Positions 17,825-26,327 are shown, counted from the first letter of the stretch. The stretch: DNA of 64,000 nt from Streptomyces sp. NBC_00271 (GCF_036178845.1 NZ_CP108070.1:4030001-4094000), one strand, 5' to 3'. Notes: generated from the sequence alone by a model not told the origin. A program made the numbers and translations.

Positions 17825-18403
17825 TCAGCCGCCGGACAGCTGCGAGGTCGACGGCACCTTGTCGGTGACCGGGGCGCCCGCGCTCTTGCCCGCGTCCTTC
17901 ACCTTGTTGATGATGTCCTCGAAGGAACCCGCGGTCGCGTCCGTCGAGTCGCCCTTGCGGAGCTTGGACGGCAGGTTCTTGAGGGACTCGATGCCGGCGC
18001 TGAGCGGGGCGAGAGCCTTGGAGAGAGTGGGGTCGCCCTCGGCGTTCCTCTTCGCGGCCTTGAGCCGGTTGTACGCGAACGTGCCGGCGAGGGCCGCCTT
18101 GACCAGGGCGAGTTTGCGGCCCTTGGCGCCCTTCTTGAACTTGCCGGCCTTCCAGGGCTTCACGATCCACTGGTAGGTGGCTCCGGCGGCCAGGCCCGCG
18201 TTCGCCACGAAGCGGGTCTTGGAGAGCTTCTGTTTCTCCACGGTGCTGCTGCTGGACGGGGTGCTGCTGGACGGGGTGGCGGCCGCCACGACGGCGGCGT
18301 TGTCCTTGGTGGCGCTGCTGCCACTGCCGCAGGCCGTGGCGCCGGCGAGCAGGGCGCAACAGACGGTGAGCGCCACGACGAGGCGCCGTATCGGTACGGG
18401 CAC
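17825..18403 (-). CDS. Secreted or lipid-anchored hypothetical protein
   Basis: 192 residues. An N-terminal signal (basic MPVPIRR, hydrophobic VVALTVCCALLAGAT) is followed by Cys at about 25 in an ATAC context, a poor lipobox because the -3 residue is Ala, so lipid anchoring is uncertain. A Ser/Thr-rich linker leads to a very basic domain (KPWKAGKFKKGAKGRKLALV) with helices around residues 60-180. No family recognised. It is transcribed divergently from the small membrane protein at 18560 and ends in a strong terminator. Confidence 0.7.
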   Translation of the reverse strand: MPVPIRRLVVALTVCCALLAGATACGSGSSATKDNAAVVAAATPSSSTPSSSSTVEKQKLSKTRFVANAGLAAGATYQWIVKPWKAGKFKKGAKGRKLALVKAALAGTFAYNRLKAAKRNAEGDPTLSKALAPLSAGIESLKNLPSKLRKGDSTDATAGSFEDIINKVKDAGKSAGAPVTDKVPSTSQLSGG

Positions 18404-18559
18404 GGGGTCCTCCGGGGAAGGGAACGGTTCTCCCGGATTCCGGGAGACACGGCTCTTCCAGCAGGCTCACCCGAACACGGCCGCCCCGCCACTCGAGCGA
18501 GGCGTTCGGGTTCCGTCCCCCACGGGTTTCATCCACGGATACGCGGCAACCCGGAGGTC

Positions 18560-18853
18560 ATGTCCCCTCGATATCGCAACGGTTCCAACCAAGCGGGCAC
18601 GGTCATCGCGATCGTCGCCGACGTGATGGCCGTCATCCTCGGCCTCTGGATCCTGATGTACCTCCTGGACGCGAACCGGGCCAACGACCTGGTCCAGTTC
18701 GTCCACAACGTGGCGAGCTGGCTGGCCGGCTGGTCCCGCGACCTGTTCACCTTCGACCGGGCGTGGGCACGCGTGGTCGCGGGTTACGGCCTGGCCGCCG
18801 TCGTGTACCTCTTCGTCGGCCACGCCATCGCCAACCGCATGCACCGGCACTGA
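18560..18853 (+). CDS. Small two-helix membrane protein
   Basis: 97 residues with two transmembrane helices: about residues 13-37 (AGTVIAIVADVMAVILGLWI) and 70-92 (VVAGYGLAAVVYLFVGHAIA). The linker VQFVHNVASWLAGWSRDLF could be amphipathic. ATG 18560 follows GGAGG at ideal distance. Similar short proteins occur widely in Streptomyces without known function. It is a single-gene unit ending 28 bp before the convergent toroid gene. Confidence 0.75.
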   Translation: MSPRYRNGSNQAGTVIAIVADVMAVILGLWILMYLLDANRANDLVQFVHNVASWLAGWSRDLFTFDRAWARVVAGYGLAAVVYLFVGHAIANRMHRH

Positions 18854-18881
18854 GCCGACCCCGCCGGGCCGCCGACAGGAC

Positions 18882-19958
18882 CTAGCAGCACTCCGCGTCG
18901 AGGCCCAGCGGCAGGCGCTCGCCGCTGAAGACCGCGCAGGTCGCCTCGTCGCCGCCGAGCGCGGCGACGGCGAGGAGCAGCGAGCCGGCCGTCCAGCTGG
19001 TGAGCTCCTCGGGCCAGATCGTCCGGGCGTCGAAGACGTAGCCCGTCCAGTAGAGGCCCGTCTTCGGGTCGCGCAGGTGCTGGATGGACTGGAGGATCTC
19101 CAGGGCACGGTCGGACTCGCCCACGGCCCACAGCGCCAGGGCGAGTTCGGCCGACTCGCCGCCGGTCACCCACGGGTTGGGGACGACACAGCGGACGCCG
19201 AGCCCGGGGACCACGAACCGGTCCCAGCCCTCCGCTATCCGGGCCTTGGCCTCGGCGCCGGTCAACGCGCCGCCGAGCACCGGGTAGTACCAGTCCATCG
19301 AGTAGCGGTCCTTGTCGAGGAACCGCTCGGGGTGCCTGCGGATCGCGTGCCGCAGCGCGCCGACCGCCAACTCCCAGTCGGGCTGCGGCTCTTCACGCTG
19401 CTCGGCGATGGCGAGCGCGCAGCGCAGCGCGTGGTGGATGGACGAACTCCCGGTCAGCAGGCCGTCCTCGACCGCCGTGCCGTCGTCCTCGCGCTTCCAG
19501 CCGATCTGCCCGCCGGGCTGCTGGAGGCGCAGCACGAACTCCACGGCCGCGTAGACCGCGGGCCACATCCGGTCGAGGAAGGCGTCGTCGCCGGTGGCCA
19601 GGTAGTGGTGCCAGACGCCGACCGCGATGTAGGCGCAGAAGTTGGTCTCCCGGCCGCGGTCGGTGACGTCGTCCGCGTCCCCGTCGGCGTACGCCGCGTA
19701 CCAGGAACCGTCCTGGTTCTGGTGCCGGGCCAGCCACTCGTACGCCCGCTCGGCCGCCTCGTGCTCCCCCGCCGCGTCCAGTGCCATGGCCGCCTCGGTG
19801 TGGTCCCACGGGTCGAGGTGGTGCCCACGGAACCACGGTATGGCGCCGTCGGGTCGCTGCACCCCGAGGACGGCCCGCACCGTGGCGGCGGCCTCCTGCG
19901 CGGTGAGGACCCCGGGCAGGACGAGGTGTTCCGTCCGGGGCGTGCGTGGAGTCGTCAC
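18882..19958 (-). CDS. Alpha/alpha-toroid protein (prenyltransferase/squalene-cyclase repeat type)
   Basis: 358 residues. Repeats of the form QxPDGAIPWFRGHHLDPWDH, NQDGSWYAAYADGD and QQPGGQIGWKREDDG are QW/toroid-like, as in squalene cyclases, terpene-quinone enzymes and some glycoside hydrolases. The DxDD protonation motif of hopene cyclases is absent, so cyclase activity is unlikely. The GTG start overlaps the methyltransferase stop (GTGA), so the glycosyltransferase, methyltransferase and toroid genes are one translationally coupled operon. The operon faces kstR and has a KstR box upstream. Function unknown. Confidence 0.8.
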   Translation of the reverse strand: MTTPRTPRTEHLVLPGVLTAQEAAATVRAVLGVQRPDGAIPWFRGHHLDPWDHTEAAMALDAAGEHEAAERAYEWLARHQNQDGSWYAAYADGDADDVTDRGRETNFCAYIAVGVWHHYLATGDDAFLDRMWPAVYAAVEFVLRLQQPGGQIGWKREDDGTAVEDGLLTGSSSIHHALRCALAIAEQREEPQPDWELAVGALRHAIRRHPERFLDKDRYSMDWYYPVLGGALTGAEAKARIAEGWDRFVVPGLGVRCVVPNPWVTGGESAELALALWAVGESDRALEILQSIQHLRDPKTGLYWTGYVFDARTIWPEELTSWTAGSLLLAVAALGGDEATCAVFSGERLPLGLDAECC

Positions 19959-20701
19959 GAAGCGTCCACCGCGGCGGAGTCGAGGGGCAGGTGGGGCTTG
20001 GTCGCGTACGCCACGAAGCTCTTGCCGATCAGCGGGTTCAGCGCGTTCTCGGCGACCCGGGTGGCCAGGGGCTTCTTCATGATGTCCCAGACCAGCAGCT
20101 TGTGGTACGCCCGCACGGGCAGCGCCTTGTCGTTGTCGACGCCGAACGCGCACTTCAGCCACCAGTAGGGGCTGTGCAGGGCGTGGGCGTGATGGGTGCC
20201 GTACGGCTTGAGCCCGGCCTCCTTCATCTTGCCCAGCAGTTCGTCCGCCTTGTAGATGCGGATGTGGCCGCCCTCGACCTCGTGGTACGCGTCGGACAGG
20301 GTCCAGCACACCTTCTCCGGGCCGTAGCGCGGCACGGTGATCGCTATGCGGCCGCCCGGCTTCAGCACGCGCACCATCTCGGCGAGGACGCCCTTGTCGT
20401 CCGGGATGTGCTCCATGACCTCGGAGATGATCACGACGTCGAAGGACGCGTCGGGGAAGGGCAGCGCGAGCGCATCGCCCTCCATCGCGGTCGCGGTGGC
20501 GCCGGCCGGGGCCTCGCCCGCCTCCTTCATCGCCGCGAACCACTTGGCGACCTCGCGGATCTCCTCGCCGTTCTGGTCCAGCGCGACGACCTGGGCGCCG
20601 CGCCGGTAGCACTCGAACGCGTGCCGGCCGGCACCGCATCCGAGGTCCAGTACGCGGTCGCCCGGGGCGAGCGGGAACCGGGAGAAGTCGACGGTCAGCA
20701 C
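19955..20701 (-). CDS. Class I SAM-dependent methyltransferase
   Basis: 248 residues with motif I VLDLGCGAGRHAFECYRRGA (about residues 17-36), acidic VVALDQNG, and FDVVIISEVMEHIPDD followed by LKPGGRIAITVPRYGPE, a complete Methyltransf_11/25 fold. It lies between a GT4 glycosyltransferase and a toroid protein with overlapping ends on both sides, so all three likely act in one pathway, perhaps modifying a glycolipid or polyprenyl compound (inference). The layout of aldehyde dehydrogenase, methyltransferase and glycosyltransferase near a KstR target recalls M. tuberculosis Rv0223c-Rv0225, from memory. Confidence 0.88.
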   Translation of the reverse strand: MLTVDFSRFPLAPGDRVLDLGCGAGRHAFECYRRGAQVVALDQNGEEIREVAKWFAAMKEAGEAPAGATATAMEGDALALPFPDASFDVVIISEVMEHIPDDKGVLAEMVRVLKPGGRIAITVPRYGPEKVCWTLSDAYHEVEGGHIRIYKADELLGKMKEAGLKPYGTHHAHALHSPYWWLKCAFGVDNDKALPVRAYHKLLVWDIMKKPLATRVAENALNPLIGKSFVAYATKPHLPLDSAAVDAS

Positions 20702-22239
20702 GTGGCCCTGCTTTCACGATCGGAGGTGGGGGTGACGCCCGTCGCCGGGCCGAAATCTACGGGGCCGTGGGTACCTACGGGGCCGGGGGTGGGCTCCGCC
20801 GTGGCGACGACGGCCGGGGTCGCGGCAGCCAGGGTGACGATCTGGTCGGCCGTGGTCTCGGCGGGAGCGGAACGGACGGGCGTGCGGGGCGCGACGGGGG
20901 TCCCCGCGCGGGGGCGAAGCCGAGCGTCGGAGAGGGCCATCGCCTCGCGGTAGTGGGCCACCGTGCCCTCGGCCGCGCGGGCCCAGGTGAAGCGGTCCAG
21001 GACCCGCGCGCGTCCGGCGGTGCCGAGCCGTGCCCCGAGTTCCGGGTCGCTCAGCACCCGGCTCAGCGCGGCGGCCAGCGCCCCCGAGTCGCCGGGCGGA
21101 ACCGCGAGGCAGGTCTCGCCGTCGGGTCCGGCGACCTCCGGGATCGCCCCGCCGGTGGTGGCCACCAGCGGCGTCCCCGTGGCCATCGCCTCGGCGGCGG
21201 GCAGGGAGAACCCCTCGTACAGGGACGGCACGCAGGCGACCTCGGCGGACCGTACGAGGTCGACGAGCTCCGCGTCCGAGATGCCCTTGACGAACTCGAC
21301 GGCGCGCTCGAGGCCGTACCGCTCTATGGCCTGGGCGACCGGCCCGTCCTCGGCACGCTTGCCGACGACGACGAGATGCGCGCCGGGGTGCTCGGTGCGC
21401 ACCTTGGCGAGCGCCTCGACGAGGTGGATGAGCCCCTTGAGGGGCACGTCCGCGCTGGACGTGGTGACGATCCGGCCCGGCACCTGCGGCACGGACGGAT
21501 CGGGCGAGAAGAGGTCGGTGTCCGCGCCGATGTGCACGACGTGGACCCGGTCCCGGGCGACGCCCAGGTGGTCGACGATCTCCTGCTGCGAGCTGCCGGA
21601 GACGGTGAGCACGGACGGCAGACGGCGCGCGACCCGCTTCTGCATGCGCGTGAAGGCGTACCAGCGGCGCACGGACGCGCGGCGCCGGCGCCCCTCGGCG
21701 GCGTCGAGCTCCAACTGGCGGTCGACGGTGATGGGGTGGTGGATGGTGGTGACCAGCGGCGCGCCGACGTCACCCAGCAGCCCGTACCCGAGCGTCTGGT
21801 TGTCGTGCACGACGTCGAAGTCCCCGCGCCGGGCACGCAGATGGCGGCGGGCGCGCAGGGAGAAGGTCAGGGGTTCGGGAAAGCCACCGGTCCACATCGT
21901 GCCGACCTCGACCGCGTCGATCCAGTCGCGGAACTCCTCACGCCTCGGGGTGCGAAAGGGGTCCGGCTGGCGGTACAGGTCGAGACTGGGCAGTTCCGTG
22001 AGGGTGAGGTTGTGGCTGAGCTCGGGGAGGTTCTCGTCCAGCACGGGATACGGCTGGGATCCGATGACCTCGACCCGGTGGCCGAGTCGGGCCAGTTCGC
22101 GCGAGAGGTGCCGTACGTACACGCCCTGACCACCGCAGAACGGGTTCCCCTTGTACGTCAGGAGCGCGATGCGCAACGGTCCGTCACCGTTGGTGGCCGC
22201 GCCCGCTCCGGGGCCCGCCTCCATGGCCTCAGCGGTCAC
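20695..22239 (-). CDS. GT4-family glycosyltransferase
   Basis: 514 residues, GT-B fold. The N-terminal domain starts LRIALLTYKGNPFCGGQGVYVRHLSREL with the glycine-rich acceptor loop. The C-terminal domain has GADTDLFSPD, TSSADVPLKGL, VGKRAEDG and the retaining EX7E signature in PSLYEGFSLPAAEAMATGTP. A 70-residue Ala/Pro/Thr-rich tail follows the domain. It transfers a nucleotide-activated sugar to an unknown acceptor on the cytoplasmic side. It is first in the three-gene operon and a perfect KstR box lies 55 bp upstream of its start. Confidence 0.9.
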   Translation of the reverse strand: MTAEAMEAGPGAGAATNGDGPLRIALLTYKGNPFCGGQGVYVRHLSRELARLGHRVEVIGSQPYPVLDENLPELSHNLTLTELPSLDLYRQPDPFRTPRREEFRDWIDAVEVGTMWTGGFPEPLTFSLRARRHLRARRGDFDVVHDNQTLGYGLLGDVGAPLVTTIHHPITVDRQLELDAAEGRRRRASVRRWYAFTRMQKRVARRLPSVLTVSGSSQQEIVDHLGVARDRVHVVHIGADTDLFSPDPSVPQVPGRIVTTSSADVPLKGLIHLVEALAKVRTEHPGAHLVVVGKRAEDGPVAQAIERYGLERAVEFVKGISDAELVDLVRSAEVACVPSLYEGFSLPAAEAMATGTPLVATTGGAIPEVAGPDGETCLAVPPGDSGALAAALSRVLSDPELGARLGTAGRARVLDRFTWARAAEGTVAHYREAMALSDARLRPRAGTPVAPRTPVRSAPAETTADQIVTLAAATPAVVATAEPTPGPVGTHGPVDFGPATGVTPTSDRESRATC

Positions 22240-22293
22240 TTACGGCCCCCTTCTCCCTGCACTTTCCCGCGAGATTACGCCGGGACGCTAATC

Positions 22294-22307
22294 TAGAACA
22301 AGTTTCA
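22294..22307. promoter_or_regulatory. KstR-type operator between the GT4 operon and kstR, perfect match
   Basis: TAGAACAAGTTTCA fits TNNAACNNGTTNNA completely. It is 55 bp upstream of the GT4 start and about 180 bp upstream of kstR, so it could repress the GT4 operon, autoregulate kstR, or both. KstR autoregulation is known in mycobacteria; the link to the GT4 operon is inferred. Confidence 0.82.
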
Positions 22308-22489
22308 GACTTGATCGTTCGAGGAGCACTGAATCTACCGGCAGGTAGCGTCTCTGTGAGCAGTGGATCAGGTGATCCGCGCCACGACGGAAGCGTCGGA
22401 GCGGATGACATGACGGATGTGTTCTGACCCACGGAAGTGTCTGCCATGCTGTCTCGTCGCTCCTCCAGCTGAACCACGGAACGGGACCC

Positions 22490-23134
22490 ATGCCTGCGGA
22501 AGTCAAGGTGGAAGCCAAGTCCGCGCGACCCGCCGCGCAGCCGGCCTCTCCCCCACTCACCGAGCGGCAGGAAGCACGCCGCCGCCGGATCCTGCACGCG
22601 AGCGCGCAGTTGGCCAGCCGGGGCGGCTTCGACGCGGTGCAGATGCGCGAGGTCGCGGAGTCCTCGCAGGTCGCCCTCGGCACGCTGTACCGCTACTTCC
22701 CCTCGAAGGTGCATCTGCTGGTCGCCACCATGCAGGACCAGTTGGAGCACATGCACGGCACCCTCCGCAAGAAGCCGCCGGCCGGGGACACGGCGGCGGA
22801 GCGGGTGGCGGAGACGCTGATGCGGGCCTTCCGCGCCCTGCAGCGCGAGCCGCACCTCGCCGACGCCATGGTCCGCGCGCTGACCTTCGCGGACCGCAGT
22901 GTGAGCCCCGAGGTCGACCAGGTGTCCCGGCAGACGACGGTGATCATCCTGGACGCGATGGGGCTGGACGATCCGAGCCCCGCCCAGCTCTCCGCGGTCC
23001 GGGTCATCGAGCACACCTGGCACTCGGCCCTGATCACCTGGCTCTCCGGCCGTGCCTCCATCGCCCAGGTCAAGATCGACATCGAGACGGTGTGCCGCCT
23101 GATCGACCTGACGGAGCCGACCGAGAAGCCCTAG
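22490..23134 (+). CDS. kstR: TetR-family repressor of sterol catabolism, KstR
   Basis: 214 residues: a 25-residue Ala/Pro-rich arm, a TetR helix-turn-helix over residues 30-75 (RRRRILHASAQLASRGGFDA, then SSQVALGTLYRYFPSKVHLL) and a ligand-binding domain with PHLADAMVRALTFADRSVSP. These segments match, from memory, KstR proteins of mycobacteria and rhodococci, which bind 3-oxo-sterol-CoA ligands and repress cholesterol-degradation genes. KstR-consensus boxes before fadA5, cyp125, the MaoC, Ltp-like and aldehyde dehydrogenase genes in this window support the assignment. The gene is divergent from the GT4 operon, with an operator between. Confidence 0.9.
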   Translation: MPAEVKVEAKSARPAAQPASPPLTERQEARRRRILHASAQLASRGGFDAVQMREVAESSQVALGTLYRYFPSKVHLLVATMQDQLEHMHGTLRKKPPAGDTAAERVAETLMRAFRALQREPHLADAMVRALTFADRSVSPEVDQVSRQTTVIILDAMGLDDPSPAQLSAVRVIEHTWHSALITWLSGRASIAQVKIDIETVCRLIDLTEPTEKP

Positions 23135-23166
23135 GCATGCTGTCGGCGCACGAAGGCACGTGAAAA

Positions 23167-23343
23167 CCTACGAGACGGGTTCCCTTCGCCGGCATGGTCC
23201 GGATCAGGTAATGGAGGTCGCCTTCCGGTCCGACTACTACCTTCAGGCCTCTCAGCCCGACCGTCGACGTCGGCCCCGGCGGAAGTTGCTGCCTCTCGCC
23301 AAAGTCGGCTACTCCGGTTGAACTCCCTCACTCGCCTCGTAGG
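23167..23343 (-). promoter_or_regulatory. TPP-riboswitch-like RNA, expanded, with no gene downstream
   Basis: Read on the minus strand, this has the TPP-aptamer cores in order: GGGCTGAGAG near 23250, then ACCTGATCC and ATGCCGGCGAAGGGAA near 23210-23180. An exact 8-bp P1 closes it (23336-23343 with 23167-23174), and CCGAC/GTCGG directly precedes CTGAGA as P3 should. It is longer (177 nt) than usual, with extra helices. A promoter-like TTTCAT, 16-bp spacer, TATGCT (revcomp of 23352-23357) would start transcription at the aptamer. What follows on that strand is the antisense of kstR, not a thiamine gene. Confidence 0.6.
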
Positions 23344-23429
23344 CCACTACCAGCATAGAACGCCTACAGCGGAATGAAACCACCCAAAGAGGTACTTTTT
23401 TCGAGATCGCGTCGAGATCGCACCCGACC

Positions 23430-23663
23430 TCAGTCCTCCGGTGGAAACACCGGCTCCCCGCTGCCCAGCAGTGTGATCATGATGGCCTCCACCGGACAGC
23501 TCTCCGCCGCCTCCAGGATCTTCTCGTTGGCGTCGGTCTCGGCCTCGGCCGGATGCGACTGCATGGCGGTGTCGAGCCGGAAGGCCTCCGGGGCGCGGTG
23601 GACGCACTGGGCGGAGCCGATGCAGACGGAGCGGTCGACCTCGACCCCCCAGCGGTCGCCCAT
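23430..23663 (-). CDS. [3Fe-4S] ferredoxin, P450-type
   Basis: 77 residues. The cluster ligands are CIGSAQC near residue 14-20 and the final Cys in ESCPVEAI near residue 56; the missing central cysteine of a full CxxCxxC motif indicates a [3Fe-4S] cluster, as in ferredoxins serving actinobacterial P450s. It starts 2 bp after the aldehyde dehydrogenase stop, so they are co-transcribed. It may supply electrons to a sterol-oxidising P450 such as CYP125 at 45479 (inference). Confidence 0.88.
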   Translation of the reverse strand: MGDRWGVEVDRSVCIGSAQCVHRAPEAFRLDTAMQSHPAEAETDANEKILEAAESCPVEAIMITLLGSGEPVFPPED

Positions 23664-23665
23664 CC

Positions 23666-25123
23666 TCAGGCCTCCCAGCCGGCCGGCAGGTGGATCATCT
23701 TGTGCTCAAGGAACTCGCCGTACCCCTCGGGCCCGAACTCCCGCCCCAGCCCCGAGTTCTTGTAGCCGCCGAAGGGGCCGAGCATGTCGAGGCTGAAGGT
23801 GTTCACGGAGTACGTGCCGGTACGGACCTGCCGCGCGACGTCGATGCCGTGCGCAACGTCCGCCGTCCAGACGCTGCCGCTCAGCCCGTAGTCGGAGTCG
23901 TTGGCGATCTTCACGGCCTCGTCCTCGTCGCCGTACGGGAGGAGGCAGATCACCGGCCCGAAGATCTCCTCCCGGGCGATCCGCATGGAGTTGTCGACGT
24001 CTCCGAAGAGGGTCGGCTCGACGTACCAGCCCCGGTCGAGCCCGTGCGGACGGCCACCACCCGTGAGGATCTTGGCGCCTTCCTCCTGGCCGATGCGGAT
24101 GTAGTCGAGGTTGCGCTGCTGCTGGCGCCTTGCGACCAGCGGGCCGACCTGGGTGGCCGGGTCCAGCGGGTCCCCGACGACCAGCGCGCCCGCCGCGGCG
24201 GCGAAGGCGTCCGCGAACTCGTCGTAGCGCGAGCGCGGCAGCAGGATCCGGGTCTGCGCGACGCACGCCTGCCCGTTGTTCATCCAGGCCGCCGAGACGA
24301 TTCCGGGGACGGCGGTGGCGAGGTCCGCGTCCGGCAGGACCACGGCCGCCGACTTCCCGCCCAGTTCCAGCGTCACCCGGGTGAGGTTGCGCGAGGCGAC
24401 CTCCATCACGCGCCGGCCCGCCGCGACCGATCCGGTGAAGGAGACCTTGTCGATGCCGGGGTGCCCGACCAGGTACTCGCTGACCTCGCGGTCGGCGGGC
24501 AGGATCGACAGGACACCCTCCGGCAGCCCGGCCTCCTTCGCGATCTCGCCCAGCAGATAGGCGTCCAGCGGCGATTCGGGCGACGGCTTCAGTACGACCG
24601 TGCAGCCGGTCAGCAGCGCGGGCGCGAGCTTGGCGGCCGCCACGAACTGCGGCACGTTCCACGGCACCACGGCCGCGACCACGCCCACCGGCTCGCGGCG
24701 TACGAGGATCCGCCCGAGGACGCCGTCGCGTGTCTCCTCGTACGTGAAGTTCCGCGCGACCGTGAGCGCCGCGTCCCACACCATCATCGCGCCGAGGGCC
24801 TGCGCGAGGACGCTCCAGGAGTACGGGGAGCCGTTCTCGGAGGAGATGACCCGGGCGATCTCCTCGTGCCGTACCGCGATCCCGTCCTTGATCCGGGTGA
24901 TGACCTCGATCCGCTCGTCGAGGCTCATCCGGGGCCAGGGTCCTTCGTCGAAGGCCCGGCGCGCGACGGCGACCGCCCGGTCCACGTCCTCGGTCGACGC
25001 GTGCGGGACGCGTCCGATGACCTCCTCGGTGTGCGGCGAGATCACCTCGATGACGTCCTTGCCCAGGGGGTCCGTCAACTCCCCGCCTATGAACAGCTGT
25101 CCGTGCTCCACGAGCTCGGTCAT
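23666..25123 (-). CDS. NAD(P)-dependent aldehyde dehydrogenase
   Basis: 485 residues of the ALDH superfamily: VVPWNVPQ and LKPSPESPLDAY (cofactor site), FTGSVAAGRRV, catalytic-general-base Glu in TLELGGKSA and catalytic Cys in NNGQACVAQTRI, plus EEIFGPV. It oxidises aldehydes to acids. ATG 25123 follows GGGAGGCGG; upstream in-frame sequence to 25234 lacks support. It is followed directly by a ferredoxin gene and faces a metallo-hydrolase gene across a KstR-like box. By memory it resembles KstR-controlled Rv0223c of M. tuberculosis, so a role in sterol-chain oxidation is plausible but unproven. Confidence 0.92.
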   Translation of the reverse strand: MTELVEHGQLFIGGELTDPLGKDVIEVISPHTEEVIGRVPHASTEDVDRAVAVARRAFDEGPWPRMSLDERIEVITRIKDGIAVRHEEIARVISSENGSPYSWSVLAQALGAMMVWDAALTVARNFTYEETRDGVLGRILVRREPVGVVAAVVPWNVPQFVAAAKLAPALLTGCTVVLKPSPESPLDAYLLGEIAKEAGLPEGVLSILPADREVSEYLVGHPGIDKVSFTGSVAAGRRVMEVASRNLTRVTLELGGKSAAVVLPDADLATAVPGIVSAAWMNNGQACVAQTRILLPRSRYDEFADAFAAAAGALVVGDPLDPATQVGPLVARRQQQRNLDYIRIGQEEGAKILTGGGRPHGLDRGWYVEPTLFGDVDNSMRIAREEIFGPVICLLPYGDEDEAVKIANDSDYGLSGSVWTADVAHGIDVARQVRTGTYSVNTFSLDMLGPFGGYKNSGLGREFGPEGYGEFLEHKMIHLPAGWEA

Positions 25124-25238
25124 GACCGACCGCCTCCCTGGTTTCTGACGCTTCATCAGATATGAGAACTGATACCAGCTCCGGTCGGCGGAGTCCACGG
25201 GCCGGACCCATGCGAGAACGGTTGGTTCGAGCACCCAA

Positions 25239-25252
25239 TGGAATCGGTTCTA
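25239..25252. promoter_or_regulatory. KstR-like operator, one mismatch
   Basis: TGGAATCGGTTCTA differs from TNNAACNNGTTNNA only at AAT for AAC. It lies in the 166-bp divergent region, 116 bp from the aldehyde dehydrogenase start and 38 bp from the metallo-hydrolase start, so it could act on either. Confidence 0.6.
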
Positions 25253-25289
25253 GTTATAGTGGCGAGAACACGGCGATTGGTGGGAACCG

Positions 25290-26327
25290 ATGACGCAGGT
25301 GACCGATCACGGCGGGGGCGTACGGTCGATCAGGGTCCCCATCCCGGACAACCCGCTCGGCACGACGCTGGTCCATCTCGTCGACACCGACCTGGGCCCC
25401 GTGCTGATCGACACCGGCTGGGACGACCCGGCCTCCTGGGACGCCCTCGCCGCCGGGCTCACCGCCTGCGGCGTCTCCGTCGCCGAGGTGCACGGCGTGG
25501 TCATCACCCACCACCACCCCGACCACCACGGTCTGTCGGGCAAGGTGCGGGAGGCCTCCGGGGCGTGGATCGCGATGCACGCGCTGGACACCGCGATCGT
25601 GCGGCGGACCCGGGAGAACCGGCCCGATCGCTGGTTCTCCTACATGGCGGACAAGTTGGCGTCCTCCGGCGCCCCCGAGGAGCACGTGGCCCTGCTGCGC
25701 GCGGCCCGCACGGCCCGGCTCTCCACCGGTCTGCCCGCCTTCGCCCCCGCGCTCCCCGACCGTGAGATCGTGCCCGGCGAGCTCCTCGACCTGGCGGGCC
25801 GCCGCCTGCGCGCGATCTGGACCCCGGGCCACACGCCCGGCCACGTCTGCCTCCACCTGGAGGAGACCCACCCGGCCGCTCTCCCCGGCAACGGCCGCCT
25901 CTTCTCCGGCGACCACCTGCTCCCGAGGATCACCCCGCACATCGGTCTGTACGAGGATCCCGACGACGCCACCGTCGCCGATCCCCTCGGCGACTATCTG
26001 GACGCCCTGGAGCGCGTCGGCCGGCTGAACCCGGCCGAGGTGCTTCCGGCCCACCAGCACGCCTTCACCGACGCGCCCGGCCGCGTACGGGAGTTGCTCG
26101 CACACCACGAGGACCGGCTCACCGGCCTGCTCGCCCTCCTGTCGACCCCGCTCACCTCCTGGCAGCTCGCCGAGCGCATGGAGTGGAACCGCCCGTGGGA
26201 CCAGATCCCCTTCGCCTCCCGCAACATCGCGGTGTCGGAGGCCGAGGCCCATGTGCGCCGCCTGGTGAAACTGGGCCGGGCGGAGGCGGTGACGGGGAGC
26301 GATCCGGTGACGTACGTGGCGTTGTAA
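25290..26327 (+). CDS. MBL-fold metallo-hydrolase
   Basis: 345 residues. The zinc-binding motif THHHPDHHG is near residue 75, further ligands are in WTPGHTPGHVCLH and FSGDHLLPR, and a C-terminal winged-helix-like extension follows residue 270 (TSWQLAERMEWNRPW). This is the architecture of hydroxyacylglutathione-hydrolase-like MBL proteins with a BLACT_WH-type tail; the family hydrolyses thioesters or esters. The start ATG 25290 follows TTGGTGGGAACCG. It is divergent from the aldehyde dehydrogenase and downstream of a KstR-like box, and runs into the SnoaL-like gene. Thioester hydrolysis in sterol catabolism is a guess. Confidence 0.88.
   Translation: MTQVTDHGGGVRSIRVPIPDNPLGTTLVHLVDTDLGPVLIDTGWDDPASWDALAAGLTACGVSVAEVHGVVITHHHPDHHGLSGKVREASGAWIAMHALDTAIVRRTRENRPDRWFSYMADKLASSGAPEEHVALLRAARTARLSTGLPAFAPALPDREIVPGELLDLAGRRLRAIWTPGHTPGHVCLHLEETHPAALPGNGRLFSGDHLLPRITPHIGLYEDPDDATVADPLGDYLDALERVGRLNPAEVLPAHQHAFTDAPGRVRELLAHHEDRLTGLLALLSTPLTSWQLAERMEWNRPWDQIPFASRNIAVSEAEAHVRRLVKLGRAEAVTGSDPVTYVAL

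Noticed and set aside
23131..23331. 66-residue reading frame on the minus strand downstream of the TPP-like RNA
   Set aside because: It lies within the structured RNA, starts inside it, and has no ribosome-binding site or family resemblance.
25213..25227. Additional KstR box in GAGAACGGTTGGTT
   Set aside because: The half-sites are separated by one base rather than two, so it does not fit the consensus.
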